NCBI GenBank assembly: GCA_002812745.2
Contig: NCSJ02000040.1
Location: 124,001-188,000 of the forward strand
Direction: 5' to 3'
Origin: Scytalidium lignicola
Taxonomy: Eukaryota > Ascomycota > Leotiomycetes
Length of the DNA: 64,000 bases
In this document: positions 22,981 through 35,322 of the stretch, in pieces
How positions within the stretch are numbered: position 1 is the stretch's first letter
How the letters are laid out: every line of letters begins with the position of its first letter
The notes under the pieces: generated by a model
What the model saw: the letters and a program-made list of their open reading frames with translations, nothing else
Told to the model about the DNA's origin: nothing
The model's database searches: none
Position numbers and translations under genes: made by a program

Positions 22981-23779
22981 ATGGGCCGTCCAGAAGGTGG
23001 AAAGCTTTCTATATACGTTGACTGCGGTTTGTTTCCCTGTTCTGTACCAATTCACGGCTCAACCCTGCTCACTGGCCGTCTTAGTATCGCCCTACTCTTG
23101 GTTTGGCTTCACCAACATTATCCGCTTTCGACCGCTTCTTAATGCCCATGGCATCAGCGTTGACATAATTCCGTTTTTCCTTGGAGGTGCTCGTGATAGT
23201 GTGGGCAACCCCTTCGCGCCACCTCTAAAAGCCAAAGAGGCATTTGCAAACCAGGATTCGGAACTAACTGGGAAACTTCTTGGGCTGAAAGTCGTGAGAC
23301 CAAAAGAATTCCCAATTCTGTCTCTTTTTGTGAGCACCTTCACCAATAGCCCCCAGATTNAAAAAAAATAGAACTAATAGCCTATATAGGCGGTTCGTGT
23401 TGCTACGTGGATCAAGGACCACTATCCTTCAAGCAAGTTCGATGAAACATTCCCAGCTTTGGCCTCAGGGTATTGGAGCAAAGGGTATAATATTTCAAAA
23501 CCGGAAGGCATTATTCAAGCTTTAGCTGGCGTCTTCCCTCAAGAGGAAATTGAGGAGATTATGAAGAAGGCATTGACTCTAGAAAATAAAAAAAGAGTTA
23601 TCGACGTAACAATGAGCGCTGGAGCCTTTGGCGCACCCTGGATAATTGCAGTGAATGGAAATCAAGAAAGAATGGACTGGTTTGGAAATGATCGTTGGGA
23701 CCAAGTCTTTTACCATCTAGGTGTGCCTTACACCCCAGTAAGGATAATACCACCAGAGGAAGCAAAGGCAAAAATATGA
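22981..23779 (+). CDS. DsbA-fold glutathione S-transferase, kappa class / HCCA isomerase-like, 226 aa
   Basis: Three exons (22981-23026, 23085-23329, 23390-23779; introns GTTTGT..TTAG and GTGAGC..ATAG) sum to 681 nt, a usual length for this family. The N-terminal thioredoxin strand is KLSIYVDCVSPYSWFGF, with the family's active-site Ser about residue 17. Later landmarks are PFFLGGARDSVGNPF, the cis-Pro loop SAGAFGAPWI and WFGNDRWDQVFYHLGVPY. Members conjugate glutathione or isomerise hydroxychromene carboxylates and are often mitochondrial or peroxisomal. An N next to an A run at 23360 lies inside intron 2. Downstream of the atypical SDR on the same strand. Confidence 0.92.
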
Positions 23780-24447
23780 AGAATCATAAGCATCATGAAC
23801 CAGGCTTAATGGGCGGCAGGTTTCAGGCTGTGGTTGCCAGAATGGAACAAAGGCGGATTGCACACTACTGCCTTAATTTGTATTCTGATATTTCCACATT
23901 CTTTTGTTAGGATATTATAAGTTCTACTACGACAGTGACAGGCTAGAGGACCACACTGTACCATATCCACATACTTGTAGATTAGCTATGCGTTAATTCA
24001 TATTGGAGAGAAAGAAGGCAGCTTCTTTTTTCATCTTAGATAGAAATCATATGTAAATGCAATTAGATATTAAACAGGAGATTAGCGCGAGCAATAATTG
24101 AATGTCACATTTGCAAGTCTTCTTCAATACCATATATTTGTAAAGACGGTAACACATTGAAAATTACCATCACTACTACTGTACTTACACTAATGTCAGA
24201 GTGTAGAGAAGCACACAGAACGTGAAGCAGCTCGACATATTCCTCTTAAAAATACTGGCACGTCGGGTCAATTAAAATCAACGACTTAACATCACCAACC
24301 AAGCAACTTTCCATCTGCCTCAGAATTGATAAAGAGAGGGATTTCGACCAGATGATATTATAGGAACTTCCTATGAATCTAAAAATCTTGAAGTTTTCCA
24401 GAGCATAGCACCTAGAAACCTGTGTGAAATCCTAGCTGAAGTACGTA
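23780..24447. other. intergenic, no gene seen
   Basis: 3' flank of the GST gene up to the TIR element. Confidence 0.35.
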
Positions 24448-24669
24448 AGGGGGTGCAAGAAAAGGCTCCCGCACCCCCTATAAGTCTTTAAGCCAATCAA
24501 GTGCTCAGCCTTGTCTAAAATTCACGCTACTTCAAGCGATCACACTATTTTGAATTTCTCGTGTCATACAATGTTATAACGAATTTACCAAACGGCGTGA
24601 GAAAATCTCCTGATTTGGTCCAAAAACTCTCGCTTGCAAGGGGTGCGCGAGCCTTTTCTTGCACCCCCT
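24448..24669. mobile_element. 222-bp MITE with TA target duplication
   Basis: Ends are inverted repeats: AGGGGGTGCAAGAAAAGGCT at 24448 and its complement ending at 24669. The match extends about 35 bp with few mismatches. TA flanks each end (24446-24447, 24670-24671), as for Tc1/mariner-type MITEs. The two open frames at this position are antisense to each other and non-coding. Confidence 0.8.
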
Positions 24670-25017
24670 TACTCCGTACGTACCCCAGGATTCGACGGAT
24701 TAATTGGCCGTGGTTTCTGCTTGTTGGCATGGTCACATGTAAGCTAGATCACGTGTAGATTAGGTGACAGTAGGGAATGGTGTTCCAGTGGCTAGTAGCA
24801 AGAAACGTTGCCTTACGACTTCTCAATGCTTCGTTTAACTGGCTACTAGGATATCTTAGTCTCGGATGTGTTGTTGAAAGTAAAGTCATTGGTAAAACAA
24901 GGAAACATTAGGAGAACAGACTGCTTTTTTGCCATAAAAAAAACTCTTATATCGTGTTACATTATTCAAATTTCACTTTTTTTAATTTTTATTAACTTTT
25001 TATAACTTAAATTTAAC

Positions 25018-25190
25018 TGTTAGTGTACTAGTCACGTGTGGACGTGATCAGTCATATGTTAGCTAGTCCCAATTAGGTAGTGGGGGACTATAGCCTTAAG
25101 CTACACCCACCACCTTTACAATCTATCAACACAACCAGTATATCACCCATAAAGTGACGTACTACGTATTATATCGGTAGTGTACCGACA
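25018..25190 (+). mobile_element. family-3 solo-LTR-like/MITE element, 173 bp
   Basis: Starts TGTTAGTGTACTAGTCACG and ends GGTAGTGTACCGACA, flanked by a perfect 5-bp duplication TTAAC (25013-25017, 25191-25195). Related copies lie at 44719, 47324, about 37120 and the window start. Confidence 0.8.
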
Positions 25191-25359
25191 TTAACATTAA
25201 AGAAACAAATTTCATTTATATAATAATTAGATGCTCTATTATCTGTAATATCTAGCTAGTAATTGAAGTTACATTCTATATTTCTATTGAGGTATACTTA
25301 GAACTCTATCAGGGTATCATAAACTTTAACTATCAGTTTAGTATCACGTTACATGCTCT

Positions 25360-28300
25360 TTACGCAACTCCTTCAACCTCCNTTTTTTTTCCACAAGCGT
25401 CTTGTTCTAGTTCCTGCCATAAGTCTATCATGCTCGGCATGAATTGTCTTTTCAATGTAGTTATAACCGTTTCAAGCACAATAACCACTAATAGAACTGC
25501 AACTAACACAGCCCACCAGGTCGGATCTTCTCCAAACTTCTCTATAAACCCATGGTAAACAAGGTATGGACCAGGTGTATTTGAGTAGATAGCTGAAAGA
25601 AACAAATTCCAGGCCCACCACCCGAAAATAGTAAGAACTGCCCCAAAGATGGGGATCCAAGTTTTGTAATGGAATTGTAAGACGCTATTTCGGATTGTGT
25701 TAGAACATATTTGTCAGGTTACGAGGATGAAAACTCACAGAAGCTTGAAGTTAATAAAAACTACACAAACTGAGAACGCCAGATCACCTATGGCGAAAAG
25801 ACTCGGATCATTTATGATATAAATAGTACCATAGAGAGTATATACCATGAAATATATGATCAATGCTTCGCAAATGGCCAGGATCATCCAATACCCACAT
25901 TTCTTCACGTTGAGGCCCTGACTCTGTTGCCCATATATGTAGAGTTCCGGGACGGCCAGGAGCGTAGCTGCAGAAACATCCTGCTCGAAAATTCCAGGAA
26001 GCATAACGCACAAGGAAGTGAAAAGTGTATTCCAGGCAGTAAGTGAGTCTGACTCGTAGAGTGCAGTGCCAGTATATCCATTCCACCTTTGATATATAGC
26101 CTGGACAAAATAGAAGAGCATTTCCTTCCAGAAAGTAGCCAGCACATAGTTTGCGGTGCGGATATAATTCCAGTGTCCATGCACAAGAAGTAGCCGCTGA
26201 AGGAATCTGAATTGAGCGATTGAATAGTCAGCAGCTCTGGCTGCTTGTAGTCCTTCTTTGCCACTAATACCTACACCGACATGTGCTTCTTGAATCATTG
26301 CTATATCGTTCCCACCGTCTCCGATTGCAAGTGTAATGGATCCTGGCAATTTGTGTCTAATTCGATTTACAATGGTAGCTTTTTGAGATGGAGATGCTCT
26401 ACAGCATATCACGGAATCCGCTCGAAGCAGAAGATCGTAGAAGATTGATGACAAACTTTCCTCGCTCTCGATCCTATCTAGAGTATGCCCATCAATGATC
26501 ACAACAAATTGAAATTCTTCATGAACTTTATTGAGTGCAGACTCTATCTTCTGCTTAATATCGTCATTATCGTGATGTAAGGCAATCACATGAGAATCAA
26601 CCTTGCATATTCCTGCCGAGTGTGCAATATTAATAGCTGTCTCGCGTTTGTCTCCAGTAAGCATCCAGATTTTGATATTGGCCCTCTGAAGCTTATCAAT
26701 TGTTTCTGGTACATCTTTTTGGAGTTTATCCTCTATAGCAGTGGCACCAGCAAGTTCAAGATCTTGCTCAATTAGTTCAGCTGCGTCTTCGATCATTTCT
26801 TGTCGTTTCACAAGACTAGTTGTCGCATCGTCATATACTTTAGCCCAGGAGTGGTATTCATCATTTCCAATGAAGCGATAGCCGAAAACTAGAGTTCGCA
26901 GGCCCTCAGTTGCAAAATCGTCGATGTGCTTGTGACAGCGGTCAAGTATGGCTGATTCATCCAGTAGTTGAGCTTCATCCGTTACACGGTGCAGATTGTC
27001 TAAGTTTCCGCTAAATTGATCAGCTTGGTGCTTATGCTCATTAACTCGCTCGTACTCAATATTCTGTCCAGCTTGAGATATTCTTTGTCCATCTATAGAC
27101 TGTAACTTAAATCTTGGTTTCATAATGGAATCTGCACCTTTGCAAAACAGGCACAGTCTTCCATCCGGGAACCTAACAACAATAGACATTCTCTTCCTCT
27201 TCGTGCTGAAATGGATTACGTTCATTATCTCATAAACTTCCAAAACCTCTGAATTCGAACCCGCAGGAGGTGTGACTAAGGTTATCGACTGTGTGGTCCT
27301 GTTAGTCAGGATATAGCCCAAATCTTGCGCAGCTTCGACCAGTGCAACCTCATCTGGAGACATAGCTTGGTAAGTGATCCTCCCTTCGGCATCAATTTCT
27401 GGGAAGCAGGTGTGACATAGGGCCAGTGACAGAAGTAACACCCGCGTCTTGCAAGTGAAGGTCGTGATTGGAGAATCTTGCAGGTATCGATGTAACTGGC
27501 TTGTGTACAGCTTATTGTCGTCTTTCCAGCCGTTAATTATCCCATCATTTTGCGATTGGCCCGATGTGCCTCCATTTGACAGCGAGATTTTTGGCTCCGG
27601 CTGCACTTCGATAACTGAGGATACCTTATTCTTCTCAGTTAACTTTTCCTGACTGATACCTTTGTTGACATCGTGTTCCCATGCTATCCCACAAACACTC
27701 ATTTTTCGAAATCGCATAATGTTTTCCGTCAACGTCCCAGTTTTGTCAGAGAATATATAACTGACTTGTCCGAGATTCTCAAATATAGTTTGAGTATTAG
27801 ATACCATCGGCGTATTTGACTTTTCGTCATACATTTCTACATCATCAAGCAAGAGGAACTGGGCAAACTTGATGATCTCCAGGCTAACATATAAAGCTAA
27901 TGGGATGAAGTTGTTGAACTCGATTGCAAATGCAATTATAATATCCTCAAACGGCAGGTGAGCTCCTTCCAAGTACCACGCTTTATTTTCAAAGACTACC
28001 ATCCAGATTTGGTACCCAACTGTACAACCAACGAAAAGCAGGATCCAGAACAAGGCTAAGCATACAATAACTTTGTTGGTTGTAGCTTGAAGAGCAGGCG
28101 ACTTCGTCTGGCGGTTTTTGCTTGCATTCATACGGATTTTGCACTCTTCTCCTGTGTTCACCACAACGCCGATAGCCCGTGTTGTGTTTCTTAGAATGCT
28201 ACCTCGATATATCACGTTATCTAATGTAATCGGTACAGTTTTCTCTCTGTAGGTTATTCTACCACTGAAATCATAAAGGTCCATGTTTGGATCCTCTACA

Positions 28301-29325
28301 ACCAATTGTGCACGGCAGGTAGATATATCGGTCAGAGACCTGCAGATTTTAGATAAGATCTCTAGAGGTTGTTTGCTTTTGAGGTTCGTTTCACCATCTA
28401 AAGCCATCGTTTCAATGTATGCCATGCCGTTTCGACCCTCTGCATAGAGGAGAACAATATCTGCCGGTATTTGATCACTGCGGCTGACTTCGACTATATC
28501 TCCTACACGGACATCCATCCATTTCACAGTCGTCCAGGGGCTGTTGTTTGAGGAGAGACTTGGTCGGATAGTGCAAGCTTTTTTCATGCCCTCTCTAATT
28601 ACTGAGAGTCTCTCAATAATGCTCTTCTCGCAGCGTTTATAATTTTCTTTCGTGCTGTTCCAGTTCATGCTCCATCTGCCAATTAACGTATTCCTCATCT
28701 CCTGTTGAGCTGCATCAGATCTATATCCATATAGAACTCGCGTTAGCTTGTGATTCTCGATTTTGTCGAGTTTGTATCGGCGAAAATCATCATATCCTTC
28801 ACGAGCAATGCTGAAACTGAGAAAGATCAAGAGCGGAAGGATGGTTGTGTAAGTTCCTGTAGTGCTAAGACCCGGTATCAACTGCAATATGCCCGTAACC
28901 AAAAAGTAAAAGTTGGCGATTTTCGTGAACTGAAACCAGAGTTGATATGGAAAGAAGGTCCAGATCGTATATCGACTTGATCGAATAGTGTTGCTGATAT
29001 ATTGGTTCCCAGTTCTCTCGTCAACGAGTGGACTACCTCTAGATGCGTCCAGGTCGATATGGCGACCATCGGTGAGAGATAGCTGACGCTGCCCTAAAAT
29101 CCGACTGAGAATATGTTCCTTATATGAGAGGAGAGCCTTTTGCCTGATTTTCTTTAGATGCCGCTGAACACCGACAGTGCGCGTGAAGCCCTGTTTCACT
29201 CCAGTCGTAGGCTGTATTTTCGCCTTAGTATCTTTGTTTGTGGGATGCTGAGAATCTGGCCCAATATTTTGAATCTTCAGCTCCTTCATCTCATACTTTC
29301 CTCCTTTAACATCTTCACAAGACAT
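25360..29325 (-). CDS. P4-type ATPase, phospholipid flippase (Dnf3-like), 1303 aa
   Basis: Two exons (25739-29325 and 25360-25684, intron 25685-25738) give 1304 codons. P-type landmarks: phosphorylated Asp in FSDKTGTLT (about residue 527), LTGDKRETAINIAHSAGIC and GDGGNDIAMIQEAHVG (about 1003). P4 features include PYQLWFQFTKIANFYFL at TM1-2, FIPLALYVSLEIIKFAQ at TM4, and the C-terminal block of membrane segments ending in the last exon. The protein would move phospholipid from the outer to the cytosolic leaflet of Golgi, endosome or plasma membrane, normally with a CDC50-type partner. IAREGYDDFRRYKLDK after TM2 is reminiscent of the Dnf3 branch, which I assign with moderate certainty. An N beside a T run at 25382 affects one C-terminal codon. 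Confidence 0.93.
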
Positions 29326-30119
29326 CTTTGAAGGTTGGATATGGATTCGGCTAATCTGAGTACGTGCACCCAGTCAGAGCCCATATACCACTGGCCTGCT
29401 TTATTTGAGAAGCTTTGTCATTTACTATGAGAACTGCATCTCCGCGACAGCTTTGCGGATACAGGTGACGGAGAAACACGTCCAAATTGCATGAATCTAA
29501 GGCCATTAGTCTTCTTGAAAAGTTCTCTACAGCCATTGTATAAGAATCTACAGTACTAACATTATCAAAATGTTACCGAAAGAAAGTCAAGTGCTCTCCA
29601 GATGTCTTGCTTATGATGGCAGAATGTGCCAATGAGGATGCCCAGAAGGTACACGGGGAGATACTGACGTGAAAAAGCTGCTGTTCCGGCACTCCGAGAT
29701 ATGGGCACGTTGCCTTGCTGACGCCACCTGACTTCCTATTATTACCGAGACTAGCCTCACAAATCAAAAACAACTCTGGTCTTTGCGAATATGACATTAT
29801 TACACTCATCTATACTATATTGAAAATGTTCTGGATCTTTACTTCTAAAAGTCAATTAAATATGCTCGCAGTAGCCCTAATCCCCACAACGTTTGCGCGA
29901 GAAACTAGAGGAACAATACTTCCATCTATGAGATTAGATCTACTTTTAGAACGCCCTTTTATACAAAGATTAATAAATTGTGTATTTTGCATAACTCCCC
30001 GACTGCATCTCAATATTACGGCACCTATCAGAATAACTTCATCATCAAGTCAATTGAATCGTAACCAGTCTTTATCAGTGTTAGGGGAAAAAATGAAATA
30101 ATTATAAAATAAACTAAAA
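29326..30119. other. intergenic, no gene supported
   Basis: The 128-codon frame at 29715-30101 has no recognisable domain. It is promoter space for the flippase. Confidence 0.35.
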
Positions 30120-30299
30120 TGTCGGTTCACCTCTACGGTGATACGTGTTGATATGGTGGTTAATTCCGAGTTGACGGTAGATATGGAGGAGTACTGCCGC
30201 GTAGGACCGCCCTTTTCTACCGCAACTGAACTAGCCTAGTCTTATCTACACGTGCACCTAATCTACACGTGATTATACCTTACGTGTGACCTGCCAACA
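30120..30299. mobile_element. family-1 short repeat (solo-LTR-like), copy b
   Basis: 180 bp from TGTCGGTTCACCTCTACGG to GTGTGACCTGCCAACA. Closely matches 10364-10565 except for a ~20-bp deletion near the left end. No matching 5-bp flanks seen (TAAAA and CTGTA). Confidence 0.72.
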
Positions 30300-30564
30300 C
30301 TGTAATTCTACAAATTATTCTCTTTGAAAACGTATGACAACTTAGGATCTACGTCGTAGACTTTATTAAGAGCTAAAAAGTACTGTAAGTAGCTCACCGT
30401 ACGGTTTGATTGTCCTGACATCGTTCAGACCGAACGTCTGACAACGTTTTCTTGCCTACGATATGATGCACAACAAATGGATCTATCAAGGTTAACAAAA
30501 TACTAGATACTTAACTGCGGATATCCGTAAGAAAATTTAAATNAAAAAAAACATCGAGAACAAT

Positions 30565-30942
30565 ATGCACTCCAAGCTTTCCATTCCCTCGGTCCTGTCT
30601 CAGATCACCCAGGTTTACTCGCCAAAACTCGTTGCCAACCTGAACAAGGAATACGACGTCAAGGTTTCCAAATTCGAAGGCCCATTCATCTGGCATTCTC
30701 ATCCCGACACGGATGAGTTCTTTTATGTGCTTAATGGCAATTTGACGATCGAGATCGAAGGAGAGAAAGGCGTCGAGGAGGTGGTTCTAGGGCAAGGCGA
30801 GCTGTTTGTAGCCCTGAGGAGTGTACGACATCGGCCAGTCGGGAAGGGGGAAATTCTACTTATTGAGAAGTGTGGTGTGGTGAACACTGGAGATGCTGAA
30901 AAATCGAACATGACTAAAGATGTTGAGGATGTGAGGGCTTAA
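30565..30942 (+). CDS. small cupin-domain protein, 125 aa
   Basis: Single exon. The cupin motif 1 region reads FIWHSHPDTDEFFYVLNG, giving two His and a Glu that usually bind metal, followed by LTIEIE and a second, degenerate motif around VRHRPVGKGEILLIEK. The RmlC-like single-domain size matches small cupins of unknown role in fungi and bacteria. It has no signal peptide. An N beside an A run at 30543 lies just upstream in the leader. Function not assignable beyond the fold. Confidence 0.85.
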   Translation: MHSKLSIPSVLSQITQVYSPKLVANLNKEYDVKVSKFEGPFIWHSHPDTDEFFYVLNGNLTIEIEGEKGVEEVVLGQGELFVALRSVRHRPVGKGEILLIEKCGVVNTGDAEKSNMTKDVEDVRA

Positions 30943-31618
30943 GAAAGCTGTTATTTGGGTTTATTTGTGTGGTAGGTCATGGATGGAAATATTGATTTAC
31001 ATTTGTGCGCACTTCATTCGGGGTTCTTATGGTTAGTGTTCAAAATGCAATGTTCGGTATGAGAAAATAATGCATCGGTCCATTAAGTGAACACTAAAAT
31101 GTGTCGAATTGCGAGACCTTGAATCACCATCTGTTTGATTGGGTGAAGGGTTTTTGGATGACTAATTGGACTTATACCCGTTCTAGAGAATGCACTTGCT
31201 TGGCACACTTGTCTGTGGCGAAAAGGATGCGGCAGTGGTTATCCATTTGTTAGACCCCACGAACCTTTTCTTTCGGTACACGTCTTATAGTAATCTCATC
31301 TTGATCGAAATGGAATTATTAGGGAACAAATGAGACTGGCTAATTTTTATATTCATTAAATTCCAATTCACAACTATATACGGAGAGTGTGCGTATTCTC
31401 TTTCGAGTACGTGGTAATTAGAAAACATCTGATACGCAATCTCCTCCAACAAGTCAGTTGGAGATCCAACATCTGACATAGCGGCACACCCTCAACCATT
31501 CCCAAATACCGACAGAGTAACAATATGCGTGTATCGAATTAGTCTCGCTGCAAGAGACTCTAGTCCGACCCTAACCGGAACTTCGAGGGAAAGTTGTAAC
31601 ACCTACTATCGCCCCAAG
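30943..31618. other. intergenic, no gene seen
   Basis: 3' flank of the cupin and promoter side of the regulator; the upstream frame from 31529 is continuous with the regulator, so an earlier start is possible. Confidence 0.35.
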
Positions 31619-33341
31619 ATGTCCGGGTTTCAGTTCATCCAGTTCGAAGGACCTGATGATATAGCCAAGTCCGAGAAGAGAAAATATATTAGGGCGTACG
31701 TTATGAAGAAGTTTCATCGTCAGAGGCGGATAAACCGGGTGCTTCAACAGCAGGAGGCGCACATGAAGTCCCGAGATGCTCCTCCACTCGTGAGAGTCCT
31801 AGCCCCAGCTAGCCAACCCAATACGGATGTTGCACCCCAACCACCATCTCCAACAAATGACGAAGAAACCAACAGCGCAAAACCCCAGCCAGCTTCTTTT
31901 ATCACTAGGAAGGGAGCTAAATGGGCAGAATATTCTATCGAATGGCCCGGAGACGCAACCGGCAGCGTTCGTTATATCCCAGATTATGGCAGCGATGCTG
32001 CAACATTCATATTAGGATGTTCGCCTAGTCCTGGTTCGGACTCCCAGATTCTGTCACAGAGACCGTATACTCATGTATTCATAAGTCAGCGTAAGTTATT
32101 GCCCCGATATCATTAGTATACAGGCTTCCCTTGCTATGTTGGAAACTCCATTTGACACTTTGCAGACGTCGCACATGTCGAAGCTGGCTACTCCACACTG
32201 CTCAACAGTCATCGAGAATCGCCACTGAAGTCACGTTGGCTTCCCGCCTCGATGATGCACCCCATGCTCTTCCATTCATCTTTGTTCGTCTGCTCGGCAT
32301 CCTTGGAGACACTCTCTCAAGTTCCTTTGAGTACGACGTCTTACAGTCACCGAGGAAAAGCAATTGCACTGATCAACAATGCATTGAGTGATCCAATACA
32401 ACAGAAGAGCGATGAAATTGTAGCGGCTATTCTATCACTGGCTAATTTCGAAGTGAGTAATAACCCATGATCTTGACTTCATTCTGTTAACCAATTGTAC
32501 ACAGTGCGTCATTGGAAATATCGCCGCGCTAAGAAATCACCTAGATGGGTTGCTAGAATTGGCTGAATTGAGAGGCGGCTCGGACCAGCTTGGAATGGAT
32601 GGATTGTTGTCCAAACTAATCCAGCTGTGAGTTATTTCCTTGATGGACATTGCATGATAATATTGACACGAATTTGGCAGATACGTATGGTTTCTCGACG
32701 TGTTCTCCCCTCATCGCATGGAAAAATCAAAATATACATCTCAGACTATCTCGTGTCTGGAGGTTCCAACGTTTTATCAACTCTTCACTTTGCTTGCTTG
32801 CGATAATGATACCTTATCCGATGACCTATCGAGTATTTCTATTCTTCGAAGGATATACGATTCTATAATTGTTCGTGACAAAGTTGACCTGCTCAACAAC
32901 TCTGCGACGCCCTCTGATGATTCATTTCATAAAGCACGTTCACTAGGGTGTTTCACCGTAGCAAACTCTTCGCAGAGCACTATCACTGACTCTATGTATG
33001 AATCTTGTCGCCTAGCGTATATCATTTGGGCCTGTGGTGGCAATTACTTGAATAAAAGCTGCTTATCCATGCTAAATGATTTGAAAGATACACTTGAGAA
33101 GGTCAATATGAGTGATTATTGGCTTCCATTTCCTGGGGCACTCTTGTGGTATCTACTTGTTGGGGTTGACAGGACATTTGGAGACGACATATTATACCCA
33201 TGGTTTGTCTCTCAACTCCTCAGATTCTGGGTACCTTTGAGTCTGCAACGATGGCGAGGACTCCAGCGATCTCTGTCATGTTTTGGCTGGCTGCTCAAAC
33301 GTGGTCGGCATAAGGCGACCTGGAATATGGCAGATAAATAA
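31619..33341 (+). CDS. Fungal_trans_2 (PF11951-type) regulator-like protein, 513 aa
   Basis: Four exons (31619-32090, 32166-32452, 32505-32626, 32681-33341) with phase-matched GT-AG introns sum to 1542 nt. I chose MSGFQFIQFEGPDD as start; an in-frame ATG at 31529 would add 30 residues. The N-terminus has the basic tract KRKYIRAYVMKKFHRQRRIN, common in regulators of this group that lack a Zn2Cys6 finger. The middle carries the Fungal_trans_2 helices: HPMLFHSSLFVCSAS, YSHRGKAIALINNALSD, AAILSLANFE, and HLDGLLELAELRGG. No zinc cluster is visible, so DNA binding is uncertain. Target genes are unknown; adjacent SDRs are candidates by position only. Confidence 0.85.
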
Positions 33342-33517
33342 TCTCGAGCATATCTATTCTCTAAAATTATATTAGAGTAGCAAAAGGATTTTAAGTAATG
33401 ATTAATCTCAAAAACAGCGCTAAACTTGTTCAATTCTATCAAATAATAAATGAAAATAAAACAGACGCAGTCCCTTGTGTTTTATACAATACAACACTCC
33501 AGAAACAAGTCTATAGT

Positions 33518-34781
33518 TTAGGAATACACACTCGTTACGTTCTCGCACCATTCAAAAAATTTGGTTGCCTTGCCTGATCCACCTTCCTTCGTTGTCTTGC
33601 AGGACTCATGAACGTCTGCACGGATCTGACCAAACCTGCCCCACGGGATAACATATCGTCCAGTATCTGTAGCATGGACTGCTGGAGACAGGCCCGCCCA
33701 AAGCTCAGTATATGCGCCGTTGATTGGGTCATGTAGCATAATGTTCTATAACAAGGATCAGATGGAAAAGGGGAAGAGTTTGACATGGTAGTAGCTAACT
33801 TACAGTTACATGGCGCTCAAGACATCCCATATTGCGTTGAAGTGGCGTCTTGAGGTTCCCTGGATTGAGAGTCTACGTGACGAACAATCTAAGGTTAGCA
33901 GAAGGTTTAAATACACGAAGGTAAATTATATAGCTGGGTGAAAGAAAGATTTATACCACATACCAAATGTACCACGCCGGTCTCAGCATCTCGTCTTGCC
34001 CATTCAGAACCGATGAATAGATCACCGGTCTTGCTTATGGCATATCTCGTAGCATCATCCTCAGGCTTCTTTTTGTAGTCGAGATTGTCGAGGTCCATTC
34101 CCGTCTTTGGCGCTTGCAGATGTATGACGATGGAACCAAGCCAAATAACGCGGACAGAACCCACAGGTGAAGACTTGGCTGTGGATATAAGTAGAGGATG
34201 AAGGAGTTTTGTAAAGAGGAATGGACCTATGCAGTTTGTAGCGAGAATGAGTTCATGGCCCTACGTCCGATCAGATAAAGTTAGTATAGACATACAACTA
34301 GAAAAGTTCTTGACCAGAAATATATCGTACCTGCTTAGATTTCATATCTTTAGATGTACCCATTAGACCCGCATTGTTCCAGAGAACATCGAGTCTCTGT
34401 TCCTTTCCAAGAAAATTATTGACGCTCTTCTTGATAGTTGATAGATCTGCTAGATCTAGGAGTAAGAACTCCAGCCTTCCTTTCGAATTTGGACATGCTG
34501 CTTTTATTTCCTTAATCGCCCTTAGACCTTCACTCTCTCGTCGACCAGCAATATAGACTACTGCATTCTTCGCATATACGATCCTGGCAAGCTGGTATCC
34601 TACACCCGAGTACCCACCTGTGATGAGGAGGACCTGCGAGACGACCGTAAGGCATATGACAGGTAAAAACAAAAAGGAGGAGCGAAAAAAGAAGATTACC
34701 AACTTTTCCAGTAAGATCACCTAGCTCTTTCTCGGTGAATGTAGGCTTAGGTGGAAAACTCTGAGATAAGAAGTCATTCAT
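33518..34781 (-). CDS. SDR, retinol-dehydrogenase/WW-oxidoreductase-like, 324 aa
   Basis: Five exons (34704-34781, 34331-34633, 33964-34260, 33804-33872, 33518-33745) sum to 975 nt. MNDFLSQSFPPKPTFTEKEL is the usual N-terminus of this fungal SDR group, so I start at 34781 although an ATG 36 nt upstream is in frame. Cofactor loop TGGYSGVG, YIAGRRE after beta-2 (NADP-type Arg), LWNNAGLM, the active site YAISK and LNPGNLKTPL are all present. Substrate unknown; lipid or polyketide carbonyls are common for the group. The first donor (GTTGGT) is non-canonical but gives the only in-frame join. Convergent with the regulator, 176 bp apart. Confidence 0.88.
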
Positions 34782-35322
34782 TGTGCTTCGTAGTTTTCCG
34801 CTTATGTACAATTTCAAAGAGCTCTTGCTACTTTAGATGGAGTGAAATACAAAATAAGTATCAAGAAGTAACAAAAAGGCTTGCATCTTTATAACATTTC
34901 GCAATATTCCCTTTATATATGGACTAATAACACTCAAGAATGTTGGACCTACACCAAAATAGGACTCTGCACTTGGCAAAAGATCCATCGTACGGAGGTA
35001 CTGTATATCCCTATCCGTACCAGGGATTCAGGTTACGGCCCCTAGGAATTAAGTGGGGCCGCCACTTGCGCCGGTAGTTGATGCCATGCATGTGATAATA
35101 AGAAGTTCTGTAATAAATCTGTTTTGGATACTGTACTAATAGATTTATCGTATGTAACTAAAGTGTAAAATACATGGTTAGAATTGAAAATGAACAACTC
35201 CTCAAATGAACGTATAGTTGAAGGTGAAGAAAGTGAATACTTTACGAAGAAAGCTATATTATTTATGGAGATTCGTCAAAAGTTTAACCTAGAAATTGCT
35301 TGGCGCTGACCTTTCAAATATG
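34782..35322. other. intergenic, no gene seen
   Basis: Promoter side of the 33518-34781 SDR and 3' side of the next SDR. Nothing recognised. Confidence 0.35.

Noticed and set aside
29715..30101. 128-codon frame between flippase and cupin
   Set aside because: Composition and lack of motifs suggest chance; ends just before a repeat element.
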